DNA of 64,000 nt from Capsicum annuum (taxonomy: Eukaryota; Streptophyta; Magnoliopsida; Solanales; Solanaceae): contig NC_061114.1 in NCBI RefSeq assembly GCF_002878395.1, positions 142,887,209 to 142,951,208 on the forward strand, in the 5' to 3' direction. A program made the translations under genes and the position numbers. Every line of letters starts with the position of its first letter. The first letter of the stretch is position 1. Positions 24,801 through 37,502 of this stretch are shown in pieces. The notes beneath the pieces were generated by a model, which was not told where the DNA came from, searched no databases, and saw only the letters and a program-made list of their open reading frames with translations.

Positions 24801-26557
24801 GCTCTAAGATACTATATAAACCTTCTATTAGAAGATAGGGAACCACTCTCCCACTCAATAATTGGCTCATTAAGGAATTTAAACAAGACTTTATGGATCT
24901 AACAAAGAAAGCATAGCATGATTGCAATCAATCGATCCCTAAAATAACATCAATGTTAACTATGTCTAACTTTGTTAAGTCTACCAGAGTTTCTCTACTA
25001 CCAACAGATACCACACATATCCTAAAGACTTTTTTGACAACTATATAGTCTCCTACTTGGTAGAAATAGAAATTGCTCCAACAACACTCAAGACCAAAAT
25101 TCAAATTCACACCCATAAATAGTGTCATATAATAGAGAGTAGACCCCAAATTAAGTAAAGAATACACATGATGGAAAAAGAGTTTAAACATACCCGTAAC
25201 AATATTCAAAGACTCCTCGAAATCCTGACAAGTAGTGAAATCATAAAGAGGGTTCAGACCAGTGTCGGTACCAAAAGTAGCACCCTTTGGTGCAGAAGCA
25301 AAAGAGATGACAACAGGAACCTTATTTTCCACAAAAGCTACTCTAGTGGGACAATCCCATTGTATATGATAAATATGACCATACATAAAACATGACTCCT
25401 CCCATTATCTCACTGACCACGATGATATTGACCACAAAATCTACAAGAAGGGTAGAATGGTGTTGATTGTGCCCCGATGGCCTGAGATTGGGCACCCTGT
25501 GCCCTCAAAGCATCACCACTCTAAAAATTTCTATCTCCCAACAGCTTCGAGTATGGAGCACTAGCTATCAAATAGGAGTTAGGACTCCCCCAACTCTTTC
25601 TCTTAGGCCACTTACCAACCTGCTATTAGCCCCCACTCTAATCTAAAAACCAAAACCTTTTACTCTATCTTTTACCAATCTTAACCTATTTTTCTCTCCT
25701 CTTTGACCTATTTTATACATATAACCAATCTACAGATGTCTATGTCCTTAATCAATAATGCATCCTTACTCTCAAGAATCAACTCGCGAGCCAATCCCAA
25801 AGCAAACTTTCTCATTCGGGCCCTTATATTAGATACAAATTCTGGAGCATATCAAGACAATTGATGTAATTTCAAAGCATACTCTTTGACTGTCATTCTC
25901 CCTTACTTCAATTAAATAAATTGTACCGCCTTCACCGCCCTCAACTTATGAGGAAAAAAGTGGTCTAGAAACATACTAAAGAAATCATCCCACAGGGCAA
26001 AACCAGTATCCTTACCCCTCAATGGTTCCCACTCTTCATAACATTGCTACATCATATTTTTAAATTAGTAGGCAACAAACTCTACACCCTCAACCTTTGA
26101 AGAATGCATAACCCAGAAGATCTTCTCCATTTCATCAATGAAACTTTAAAGATGCTCCTCAACTTTGTACCAAGAAACATCAGACGGTATATCCTAATGA
26201 ATTAGCCAACCCTTGTGTCCTTAGATGAACCCTAGCAACACTAGTAGAACCTAATTATTATGACAAAGATGTCACCAACTGAGTCAATTGGGTAATGAAG
26301 TTACAAAACTCAGAATTACTAACCTCCTAGGGATACAACTAAGTATGAGTGTCACTCTCAAGAGTAGGATTAGTGGGGGAAGGTTGAAACCTACGAGGAT
26401 AGTTAGATGCAATGACCTTTGATCGGGTCTGAACTCTAGAGATTGGATGAGCTTCATCCAAATTATCCCTAGACAGGATAGAAGAGTTTACATAAAACAT
26501 CAGTTTTTCATGGAGGAATAATCTGAATGACAAGCAAATGGCAATTAGAAGAATCAA
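21830..26557 (-). pseudogene. gag-pol pseudogene of element C
   Basis: Gag runs from about 26557 (the true start is uncertain) to the knuckle relic at 25380 (CPT kept, cysteines lost). Protease at about 25190-24928 has LLNLGSTLYYM where LLDPGATLSFV is usual, so the catalytic Asp is Asn. RT: the FIDD box has become LINN (24158-24147); the thumb region 24083-23835 reads KFSKYKFWL and FLGLIGYYRKFVE. RNase H tail at about 23500-23370 (LKDYDISLYY, ALSKLSM). Integrase: CIVCQQVK at about 22965, core with KDFVIGLL and DKMTKFAHF. The chromodomain relic at 21900-21830 reads PKVRGSYLGSRGG, a frame-slipped form of the usual VEEATWE stretch. Dozens of stops and frameshifts exclude function. Confidence 0.8.
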
Positions 26558-26705
26558 AGACTATAGCTAGAAATTAAGATAGCAAGAAAGCGAAATATTT
26601 CTAAATGCCTCATAGCCTTTCTCTTATAAGTGTGGCATGCTTCACACCCATAAAAGACACTCTACTTGACATAACTTTGTGGACACCCAATCGACCATGA
26701 ACCTA

Positions 26706-26722
26706 GGCTCTAATACTAACTT
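26706..26722 (-). other. Primer binding site of element C
   Basis: The minus strand reads AAGTTAGTATTAGAGCC next to the LTR end. The usual form is TTGGTATCAGAGCC, complementary to initiator tRNA-Met. Two transitions separate the core from the consensus. Confidence 0.7.
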
Positions 26723-28906
26723 TGACAGAACCCAAACTAGGGCCTGGTCACTAAGGGTACATCAAGTCCCACGTGGACCAGAGATTATTACCCCTTCAGT
26801 AGTCCACAAAAGCCATTATACAACTAAAGTCAATATAGTGTTGGGACATACCCCCGACAATATCCAAAACCAAATTTAAACAAAGTCTAAGACAATGGAT
26901 ATAAAGAGCCTAAAATGAATGCCTTTTGAACTATGGAAGCTCACTACTTTGACGTTAACTCACGAGCTAACTCGAACTCCTGGACAGTCATAGAAAAAGA
27001 AGAAGAAGATTTGGTCCCTATATCGCATAATTATACAACATTCAAAGACGATTAGAAGTTGGAATGGTAGTATATAACTCAGGAATAGAGGAGTAAAATA
27101 ATTCCATCATTCAAAACCATGTCAATTTGTCATATGCAATCACATGAATACAAATAGATATCATGCCGGGATAAGGAACAAGACTTAGCATGAACTTTAA
27201 AAAGAATAACATGGGTTATGTAGCATAGCCTTTATAAAAAAAGGCACCCACGGGCTATATAGTCCATATATCCACTAGTTAGAAGGGCCCCAAATGTGTG
27301 TAGCCGCACGAACCAATGAATATCCATATCCATATATGCTAATATAGGGGACTCAAATCTTCGGCACAATCAAGGTGATCTAACTACCAACATATAAAAA
27401 ATGAGTGACTCAAAATACCAATTCATATATCTATTCGAGGGATTCAAACCTCTCTATCATATAGACACCTGCACTGTCTAGCACAGTTTCTAGTTTAGTC
27501 CTTCAGACTTCACTTTCAGGGCCCGACTACACATCCCTCTTTAAAGCCTAATTAAAAACATTCTTTACACATACACACAATTATAAGTCCAATTAATTAC
27601 CAAATAAATCTCATTGGTATATCATACGAACCCTATTTTCAAGCGTACAACATGCCATAACCATTATCATTCAACATTGGGACTCGAACCCATTGTCTAT
27701 ACAAAGACATTAATTTAATTTAACATTTATGGACTCAAACTCATTTATCCATTTAAACCACCAAGGTCATAATTCAAATCAATTTATCACCCACACGGTC
27801 TTCATAAAACTATTTACCAATAATTTACATTAATAGGTTAATGCCTTAGTTAAAATAAAAATTTAATTCAATTTATAGCCATCAAGACCTTTACAAAACT
27901 ATTTATCCTTCATTAACTTTCTTATGACAAGAATTAGTTCAAAACAAAATTCACTGTGTGATAAGATTCTTCTCATAGGCATTTTCACAAATAGGTTGAG
28001 GACATACCATTATCAAACCATTATTAAAGCCATAAACCACCAAGTTAGGGTTAACCATGACACCTTAGTTTAAGTCACAATTTCCAAGTACCCACATGTG
28101 TAAAATCATTAATAAATCATGTATAAACAAAACTTAAATCATAAAAAAATACTCAACATAATGCAATCAAACCCTCAACAATGGATTTTAAAACTACTAC
28201 TTATGATTCAAGAACAATGTGTAAAATACATGATTTTTGTGAACTAACAATGAAGGAAGAGTCATATGCTGAATTATGAAGATTCATAGAGAGATTTTCG
28301 ATCCTGAAGCCTCTAGATGGCCATATTGAAACACTAGCCCAATCTTCTAGGGAGATTTTTAGAGAGTTTTGAGAGTGTTTTTGATATTCTCAAGTGTATA
28401 ATGAGCGACAAAAATAGTGTTATAAGACATGAGGTCTTATGGGATTGGTATGGGGATTTTCTAAAAAACCCTCAACCTAAAAGTTGTAAAACACTCACAG
28501 GAGGATACGGTTGGACACCTCAACTCATACCCATATCTTATGATTAGTACCTTCTACTCATATCTTGATTAAAAAGTTGGATACAATATTCTGTCCAACA
28601 TACGAATCCCTCGCTTAACTCACACCATCATCATACCTCTAATACTTTTGAAGTCGTACCCTAAGAAGAACATCAAAGGCTAGGCACTGAACAACATATA
28701 GTTTTGACCCTATCTCTCGTATTATGTACATATGATGTATGATGTCTTGTTGTACCAAGAACAGAACTTGAAAAATATGATGCTGACCAATACAACTAAG
28801 GTCCTAGACCTGTATCCACACTAAACAACTAGTATGGTGACTTTTATGATCAATAAAAGGCTCAAGCTCACGAAATTTTGTAAGGGCCAAAGTTTGAGGT
28901 GTTTCA
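26723..28906 (-). repeat. 5' LTR of element C (2184 bp)
   Basis: It starts TGAAACACCTCAAACTTTGG on the minus strand at 28906 and ends TCTGTCA at 26723, next to the primer site. It is the partner of 19239-21651 but 229 bp shorter. Conserved blocks include 'ggacata(c)ccccgacaatatccaaaacc' at about 26846, matching 19474. Substitutions between the two are frequent, so the insertion is old. Confidence 0.85.
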
Positions 28907-28918
28907 CAAAACTTTCAA

Positions 28919-30957
28919 TCTAATGAACCTTCAAGTCATTTTTTAAATTTCCACTTAGTATTTCCACTAGAAATCTTCCCTATCTTCCATAAGTCATTTA
29001 TATTTTCTAGAACTTATAGCTTGGTTATCAGGTAGTTCATTTGGTTTTTAGAGCCAGTTCCCTGTTTTAAAGTTTTTGTTTGTTCTAAATGGCCACTAGG
29101 TAAAAACTTCAGTAAGACGATCTCGGATACAAATTTTGAATTTACTAAAGTCTCCAGAATTTCAAATTTATGCTAGTTAGACCTTTGGTTTGGGTCCTGA
29201 TGCATCCGAGCTCATTTCAACCTATTAATTGAAAATTTATGTGTGGGCCCTACATTTGGTCAAAACGACCGCAAATGGAAAATTTGATATTTCCATTGCA
29301 TCTCAAACATTAAATTAGTGTGGTTACATAGGTTATTTGCATATAGAAGATTCCACATGAATCCTGAGGCATTAACAAAAACTAGGAATTTTTCCACATT
29401 TTAGATATTAGTTGTGCTGACAACAAGTAGTGCAATGACACAAGGGAGAATGGGGATCACCATACCTTCACTTGCAGGCAAGTAGTGTGATTGCATACTT
29501 GGTTGTATGATTTCCAAATATGAGGACCTAACATGGGTATAAAAAGACCCCTTAGGCTGCATTTTGGACATTAAATTGTCTTGGGGTGACTTGGGAGCTT
29601 TCTTAACATTCATTTTCATGAATATCTTCATATTTAAGGTAAGAATCCTTCAAATTCATGCTTGTGTTACTTTAATTTTTGACCAAAAAAAACTAAGTCT
29701 TTTAGGTCTTGATTTAGCACAAAACTTAGCTTAGTTTTTTTTACCCATTTTTAACGATTTTGATTCCATGAGCTTGATATCATGTTTAGCTGTTCTCAAA
29801 AATGCAGTTTACTATGAGTGAGACCCATATGAGGGTTTTATCAGAATTTTTGGACCTGAAGCACAATGGTGCAATATGGGTATTGATACACTTGTATTGA
29901 TGTGTAGAATGTGTATTTGATAGCTTGGCATCTTGAAGAGGCTTCTCAAAAAGGAAAATCAAAGGTTTTCTCTTTCGCGGATTATTGAGCATTCTTCGTC
30001 CTTGAGGTAAGCTAGGTTTAACCCTTGTTAGATTGAGCTACTTGATAGTATATTTATGATATTGTGTTAGACGGGGATGGGTTTTAGGTGTTGGTTTGCT
30101 GGATTGCAATACTTGGGGTTAGTTGAGCTGGTTAGTCTATTTGACATCATAAGCTTGAATCCTTTAGCTTATTCCCTTATGCTTTATATGAATTGGAATT
30201 TATCCCTTATACTTAGCATAAGAATTACTTAGGTTACTCATATTAGGCATAATTAATTTAGTTACTCATGTTTTTGGGGAACTTCCTATCTTAGGGCTAA
30301 TTAAGGCTTGGTTGACATCTAAGATTGGATTTAGATACCTTAAGCCTAGTTCAGGTAGAAATTTGCCTAAAATGGAACTCGGGGAATAAAAGTGGACTCC
30401 TAACCCACCTTAGGTTATGACATGCTAGTTTAGGTAAACTTTTATGCTTACTAGACTATTGAAAAGTCCTAGTTAGGAAACAATGAGAAATGTTGATACT
30501 TAATCCTGTGTGGGTGAATTTTGGAGTATTAATTACAATGACAATTATGAAATTGATGATGTTATTATGATAATGGTTATTATATTTATGACGGGTTCAA
30601 TTCTTAGTCTTGATGATACTTATGATCGATTTAATTTTGAGTCTCATTGATAGTTATGATAGATTCAACTTCGAGTCTTTTTTATATTTATGACCGATTA
30701 AATTTTAAGTCACAATGATATTTATGATTGTTTCAATTTTGAGTCTTGTTAATATTTATAACTGATTATAATTTCGAGTCATGTTGATATTTATGATCTG
30801 TTTAATTCTAAGTCTTGATGATACTTATGACCGATTTTATTTCAAGTCTAGATTATATTTATTCTCGGTTCAATTCTAAATTGATAACTATAGATATTCC
30901 CTATTGTAATATGGTATTAAAATAATGTTGGTTAATATTATGATGGCAAATGATAGT
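28919..30957 (+). repeat. Family A-related LTR in plus orientation, truncated
   Basis: Its opening TCTAATGAACCTTCAAGTCATTTTTT resembles the family A start (TGTAATGACCC...GGTCATTT). Further in, 'caggtagttcatttggtttttagagcc' (about 29028) matches the minus strand of 31863-33444 (TAGTTCATTTGGTTTTTAGAGC near 33325). Three short leader-like segments with 'aggtaag' occur (29637, 30005). It is broken off at 30957 by another LTR start. Small open frames on the minus strand (29401-29992) show no recognisable domain. No gag or pol is attached. Only 12 bp separate it from element C. Confidence 0.55.
30585..30890. repeat. About nine tandem copies of a 34-35 bp unit
   Basis: The unit is 'ttatgaccgattcaatttcgagtcttgatgatat'-like, 34-35 bp, repeated about nine times with roughly 20-30 percent difference between neighbours. 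It lies in the plus-oriented family A-related LTR and accounts for much of that LTR's extra length over the 1582-bp family A copy. Confidence 0.85.
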
Positions 30958-31862
30958 GAAACACCCTAGGTTCTGATCCTTTCTAATCTCCTAAGTTTTG
31001 AGCCTATTATTGATTATACGACTAATTATACTAGTCATATAATGAGGGTACATTTCAGGTAAACCAACTCATAAGGTGTCCATTATTGGGTGGTTGAGTT
31101 TCTAGTCTGGTTACGACTTGGTGGGTATGGGTCGTATGGTTGGTGATGGGTCATTGGGTTGGTCCTTCACTTAATTAGAAACATAGTTACTTGACTTAGA
31201 TCTAAGTACAAATGACTCACTAAGAGCAGTAAGGATAGGGTACGAGTGGTATAGTGTAGTCATAGGTTGTTTTGTGTCCAACCCCTTTGGATTTTTCCCT
31301 AGACATGACTTATGGCTACTACTCGTATGTTATGGGTACGATTAGGGTAAGGGGAGCTGTATAAAGAAAAATGTGTGGATGTCCAACCTTCTATGATTGG
31401 TACGACTTGATGGTACAAAACATATGATATGGGTACGACTGAGGGTTCCAACCGTACCCACTTGTGGTAATTTTTATAGTGTAAGTTGAGGGTATTCTGG
31501 ACATTTCCCCTGATAACTTCTACTGATCCCATGACATAAAAACATTTTTAGAGCTTTTTTAACCTAACATTCTCTATCAAACATACTCTAAACACCCTCA
31601 AATCTCTCTCAAGCTCTTGGTTTAAAAAAGGCTAGGGTTTTCCTTAAAGAAATCAATTAAGGCTCAAAGGGGTGGTTTCTCTCTATCTTCTTTGTTATCT
31701 AAGGCATGTTACTCCTCCCTAATTATTAGCTCAACTAAAGTCATATTTTAACAAAGGGTTTTTATTAAATAATTGTAATATTATTTCAGGTTTTGAAATA
31801 TGAGTTGGGAGTTTTGATATTAATAGTAGGTTAATGTTTTTCTAAGGACTTGTGGTTTCCAA
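30958..31862 (+). repeat. Family C-related LTR in plus orientation, first 905 bp
   Basis: It opens TGAAACACCCTAGG, like the LTRs of element C, and goes on with the same type of text: repeated 'ggtacgac' and 'gggtacga' words, 'accgtacccacttgtggtaat' and 'gagggtattctggaca', then the leader-like 'ctctctcaagctcttgg' near 31605. It ends abruptly at 31862 where a minus-oriented LTR ends. It is truncated, with no internal region attached. Confidence 0.6.
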
Positions 31863-33444
31863 TGTCCCCGTTCTAACCCCGTAAGACTATTCTAAGGAAA
31901 TTCTACCTCGAACTAGATTTGTATGACGAATTCCACCACAAGGTACTAAATAAGCCTCATTGCACTCTGAGATATTATTTCTACCAAAGCAATAAGAAGT
32001 TAAATCAACTACACCTAATTACGATCCCTTAATCGTCTAAATAGTCCAATTCACACTAATTATGCCTCCAAGTCCTAATTCCTAACACAAAACTAGCACA
32101 ATATCATATCGATACTATAATTAAACTTAATATAAGAGAAAGGTAAACCTATCCTACCTATACATCGAAGAAAGTTCAATAAAGTCTGATAAATTGGCGA
32201 CTTCCTCACTCAAGAATCTTTCGCATGATGCCAAACTATAAAAATAGTAATCTATGCATCAATAGGAGAGCAATGGTACCCATATTGAAGTTTTATGTTT
32301 TGGGTCCAAAATCAAGTCAAAGTCCTATGTGGGACTCACTTACAAAATCTTACTTTTGAAACCGTCAGTACCTCTCCCAAAGCTCAAGGATAATTTACCC
32401 TCAAGAATGTGTAAATTCCAAACTCAAATGATACTTAAATCAACCCAACAAGAATCCACGGATTTAGGAATAATTTAAAGAATTAAACCAAGAATTTGAT
32501 GGAAACGCACATGGTTTACGATGAGAAAATAATTATTTCAAGCTTTCCAACACCCCACATTCTCCCAATGATCACTCAACTAATTTTACACACTATGTAG
32601 GGATTTAATGCCCTTGAGACTTGTGAAAAATGGAGCAGATCAGGCAAAGGGATGAATTTAATACCCTTCCAAGTGTTGCTTAAGCTGCTATTTGACTGCT
32701 TAAGTAGTCACTACTAAAGGGGCATAGTACCTCTAAAGTGGTACCTGGATGGTTTGGCCTTCCACTAAAGCAGAAAAGTTATCGCTTAAGTGACATTTGC
32801 TTAAAAAGATAGGCTTCTACTTAAGCAACCCGGTTAGGCAAGCCTTGACCGTTAAAGAAACAGCTTGGCCTCTAAAGTGGCCTCTGCTAAAGAGACTAAA
32901 GATCCACTTTAGCGGATACACCAGTTGAGTTCAGCACCATGTAAAACTAGGAAATTTTTCAAGTTTCAACTAGCCCTTCAGGATTTCTTTGGAATCCCAT
33001 TAACGCAAATAATTTATTCTACCCTATCTAATTCAACATTCGAAACACAACGATGCCATTGCAATTTCTATTCGAGGTTATTTTGATGGAATGTGGGTCC
33101 CACACCGAAGGGACATATTTACCAAATTTTGACCAAGAACTCAAAATGAGTTTAGAGACCTTAAGACCCGAGCCGAAGGCCCCCCAGCCTAAAATGAACA
33201 TTTTAGTGCTGATAAAGCTGATAGACTTAGCATATGAGTTTGTTAACCTAATGTTTTTGTTCGATATCAAATCCTTACCAAAGAAGACTTCAAACTAGAG
33301 AATTAGCTCTAAAAACCAAATGAACTACTTGGTAACTGAACTATCAGCTCTAGCAAGTCACAAATAACTTAGGGCAGGTATAGAAAATCTCTAAATACAA
33401 AAAATATATGGAAATGTTATGAAATGACCCGGAGGGTAAGCACA
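31863..33444 (-). repeat. Family A LTR (1582 bp, both ends visible)
   Basis: Its left end 'tgtccccgttctaacccc' is the minus-strand CA terminus. Its right end is TGTGCTTACCCTCCGGGTCATTTC. It shares blocks with 16145-17572. The flanks (left 'tccaa', right 'ctacc') do not match, and they belong to different element families, so this is not a simple insertion with a target duplication. The open frames at 33028-33298 on both strands lie in LTR sequence and have no known domain. Confidence 0.65.
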
Positions 33445-34847
33445 CTACCCTACCGCCCTGAGGACTACCTCTCAAACCCTAGGAACCACCCCTAATTACC
33501 CTAAGCACCACCCCTAACTTTTAATGGTACTGATCTAATCAGTTGTGCAGTTTGAATTGAAGGCTCAACCATCCTACATTGGGGACACTCATGGGTGAAT
33601 TGACCAACAACCCTATAGTAATTACATTCCTCAGGCACCCTACTCTATTTAGAAGGCCCAACAGATTTAGAATTACCACCCTGATCCGACAATCCTGACT
33701 GAACACCCCTCTAAGGCTAACTACTACTATAATAATTGGAACTACTATAATTAAGCTGACCCCTCTCTTATATCTAAAGCAATATGAGAACTAGCCTACT
33801 AGACTAAACTTGATGCTGATTAGATTTTTGCTGGGGTTTCTATCTTGAAACCATCAACCCTTGAACTATGAACTATGATGGCTCCTACTATAATTACCTT
33901 GATAGCAATGTCTCTTATCTCTTCCCCATTGGACATTATGATCCATATCCTTTATTGAATAAATATGCTCAAGAACGTCAAATAAGACTTCCCTGAAATT
34001 ATAAAACTTTATGTATCTCGCAAAGAGGTAATCTAAATCCCCTAATAAAGCATCGAATTTGCTCATACTCTGTAGGTAGAATCATAGTGGCATGTTTGGC
34101 TAACACATAATACTTTGCCACAGACATAGTACCTTGTCTCAAAGAAAAAGCTCACGCATGTTGTGAGGCATATACTTCCCCAACAAATCCTTGGAGAACT
34201 GAGTCTAAGTCATCAGTGGAGGTCCAGCTAGCCTAGAATCAAGATAACCTATCCATAATAGCCTGGCTTTTGTGACTAGATAATAAGTAACAAAGTCTAC
34301 TCCAAGTTACTTAACAAACCCCAAATTAAATAACCTCTCCATATAACTGGACAGGAACTCAAAATCATCCCCTCCTAGGGTGCAGGTAGACTAAGGTGGA
34401 GTCAATCTCAGAAACCAGCTCAACATCTTTGTCTTCTTCACAGATATAACTTGTGTTAGTGGAAATGCTACTCTAGGAGTTGTAGATGTAGGTTGCACCC
34501 CTAAATTGACTTCGCCTTGTGCTAATGTATTAGATCCATGGATTGACAGACCTCCAACTAGCCTCAATAACTATAAGATGCATCCTGGATAATTGAAGAA
34601 GATATAAACTCGAGTGGGACCTGCGTTACCCTATGTCATACCTGATATGGTAGTGGAAGAATACCTAGAGCTGTGTTGGTCTTAGTAGATTATTAGGGTC
34701 TAGAGATGGCTCCCTGAACTAATCTCAAACTAGTATTCCTTCTTTCGCCTGCCCTCGACCTAGGGTTCAACCTCTGCCATTAACTAGAGCTCTAACAGCA
34801 GGCTCAAGGTCCTGATCCCCGATTGTCGCACCCTGCATCCTATCTAT
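33445..34847 (-). pseudogene. Family B gag fragment (copy B2)
   Basis: On the minus strand the expected start ATGGCTAGG reads ATAGATAGG at 34847, so the start codon is lost. The gag core follows at about 34440-34020 (EIDSTL, then GTMSVAKYYVLAKHATMILP) and the knuckle relic at about 33630-33590 (CNYYRVVGQFTHECP: two Cys positions and the His are altered). The text matches B3 gag (42454 to about 41040) block by block. It ends at 33445 shortly after the knuckle; protease and the rest of pol are missing where the family A LTR abuts. Gag would form the particle that packages element RNA; this one is broken by stops. Confidence 0.7.
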
Positions 34848-35057
34848 TCACCAGAAGAGTGAAATAAATAAATATTTAGAGACTAACACAGACCCAACAC
34901 TCTAATATGAGTAAAAAATATAGGACTTTTCCTAAAAATGTTTCGTAGCCTCCTGAATTTAAGATACAGACTTCTTCATACCGATTTGCTACACTCTACT
35001 AACAATTGGCTTTTGTTCCAATAATATTGATAAAATCTAGGCTCTGATATAGAGATA
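34848..35057 (-). other. Leader and primer site of copy B2
   Basis: The minus strand reads CTATATCAGAGCCTAG at 35053-35038, a damaged initiator-Met primer site right after the LTR end, followed by a noncoding leader of about 200 bp up to the lost gag start. It matches the leader of B3 (42455-42664). Confidence 0.65.
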
Positions 35058-37502
35058 TCACGACCTAATTTCTAATGTCATGATGGTGCCTACTCCATCC
35101 CACTAGTAGTAAATCCAAGCAATAGCCTGAAACAACGAGTAATGGGCTAACAGGTAGTAATAAAGGAAAGATAGAGGTAAGGTCAACAACAATAACATAA
35201 GCAAAAGTGACAAAATATACATAAAAACATATTCAACGGGGTAAGGTAAAGGATAAAATATACAACATAATCCCTCCTAAGACCTGCTAACATTTGTACT
35301 AGACCCACTAGCAAATAAATAAGAGTGCTAGATAGTGTCTAAAATATTGATAATATATACATAATAGTCACAAAAGAAAAAGACTATACTACAACAGATG
35401 GAGGAAGTTCAGCCTCAGAGTCTAGAAAGTTCACCCTGCGCTGGACCAGTATTGGGTAAGAGAAACACATTTATCCCGATGGCTCATGCTCGGATCTATA
35501 TTAGGGAAAAGATTCAAAGTTGTAGTATAAGTATCAAATCAATAAATGGACAGTAGTTATCATCAGTTGAATGAGCTAAATATAGTAAAATCATACCTAA
35601 AATACGAGAGTATAAGTGAAGTAAGCAGTGATAAGGGTAGAAAAGTAAATAGCTGATAGACTATCCATGTATAATAGAGGAAATAAATAGAGGCAATAAA
35701 TGAAATAAACACTCGCAATGGTAAGAAAAGTGAGCTAATTATAACCTAATTATGTCCATATAAGCCCAGAAGGCACATAAAAGAAAATAATTAACAGAAC
35801 CAAGACCCTATAAGCTGGTGGGCGCACACAAGAAATAACTAAAGTAAAAATATGACCAACCCATAACTGAACTTATCTCATGAAACCACCTAATCCCAAA
35901 GCCATAATAAACCCTACAGATGTGCATAGGGCTTGAACCAGTGCCAATGGATAATAATGAAGAATGACATCAGGCTAAAATCAGAAATAGTAGGTATAAT
36001 GAGAGTCCATGTAAATCATGAACAACAAAACTTAGTACCAATGTCAAAACTCCTAGAACAACCATGATCAACACAAGAACACCCGATCATATCATAACCA
36101 GGTGTTGAACTCAACCTGAAACTCATAGTAACCATAATAGAACTAGAATTCAGTAACTCCATAAGTAACCAAACTCAACTATACAACTGAAACTCAAACC
36201 ACACTGTAATTAATACCAAAGTTGTACCAAAACTCATAATAAATAGTAGAAATAAAGTATATGTTGGTCCCAAACCAGAACTAAAATGCATTTACATAAA
36301 CATATGCTTAACTAGATAAAGGAATCCATGGTTTCCCATCTTAATGCCAAACTACAATCTCATAAATACGACACCGTACTAAGGGATACCACACTCAGAA
36401 TCTACCAAAATTGGGTTTTAACTAAATAACTAAGGCATAAAATATTTCAAATAATACCTATGCTACAATTACCTACACAAAACTACGATAATAGCATACT
36501 AATACCATATGTAAGCTCAATTTATATATATAGAGAGAAACTAGCTTACTTGGATGTCAGACAGTAGCCTTAGATCGACCAAAAGCTACTCATCCCCTCC
36601 ACTTAAACTCAGAAGCCACCAAGTTAAGAACCCCTAAGATTTAGCAAGAAACCTCCTAATTCCAATGTTAAAACTAAAACCGAGCTTGGATAATTTAACG
36701 TAGATAATTGATTTTCACTCCTTTATGTTAATTGTCAAGAATTGATATTTTTCACTTTTAATTCTTCACAATACTTATAAGTACAAATATATATGCATAG
36801 ATATGACACGAGATGTAGCAGCTATAGGTAGAAACATTTTTCAACTTATATTCAAATTGGAGAAACTAGCATTAATATGGAAGATAAAGGAAATTAAAAT
36901 TGGAGATCTATAATATTTTATTTAAAGTGGTTACTCATAACCATACTAATACAATCCCACTTTAATTTGGTGCCACCATATTGTTCATTAGCTTCTGGGC
37001 CACTCCCTCTACCTACATGTGAAGTGGAGGTCGCACTATAAAGAAATAATGTTTATTCCATTATTTTTATACACAGATATAGCATAGGTTCTTATTTAAA
37101 ATAAATATAACTTGTAAAATAAACTATGATTAATAGAAAACTATTTAAAATAATACCCCTATTATATAATTATAATATTTCAATGTATGAAGATTCACTA
37201 TCTCCATTGAATATATTAAACAACAATAAAACTATAATAAAATAATATAAATGTGTCTTCACTAAAAGTTTTTCATAAACATCTAAAATATTTTTAAAAG
37301 ATAAAAAAATAAATCTCTACAAAATTCTAATTTAATTTAACTGTTCTGCAACATGTTTGGTAATTATAAAATTCACAAAACAAACTACCTTAAAACTGAA
37401 CTATCAGTCCTAACAAGTCATAAATATCTTAGGTAGCTATAGGAAATATCTAGATGCTGAAAATGCACGAAAATGAGAGAAATGACCATGAGGGTCATTA
37501 CA
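35058..37502 (-). repeat. Family B LTR shared between copies B2 and B3 (2445 bp)
   Basis: It starts TGTAATGACCCTCATGGTCATTTC on the minus strand at 37502 and ends GGTCGTGA at 35058 (the final CA has become GA). To its right lies the 3' end of B3 pol and to its left a primer site and B2 gag. It therefore serves as 3' LTR for one internal region and 5' LTR for the next. It is clearly related over its length to 42665-45140, with many substitutions. Confidence 0.8.

Larger units (their letters stand above)
19239..28906 (-). mobile_element. Element C: full-length Tekay/Del-like Ty3/gypsy retrotransposon
   Basis: It has all structural parts on the minus strand: 5' LTR 28906-26723, primer site 26722-26706, gag-pol 26557 to about 21830, polypurine tract 21665-21652, 3' LTR 21651-19239. 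The flanks are 'caata' (19234-19238) and 'caaaa' (28907-28911), a target duplication with one mismatch. The total is 9668 bp. The clade call rests on the gag knuckle, the LLDPG-type protease loop (damaged), the integrase wording and a chromodomain relic at the pol end. Confidence 0.85.

Noticed and set aside
31863..33444. Family A LTR as a clean solo LTR
   Set aside because: The 5-bp flanks do not match and the two neighbours belong to different element families, so a simple solo LTR is not supported.
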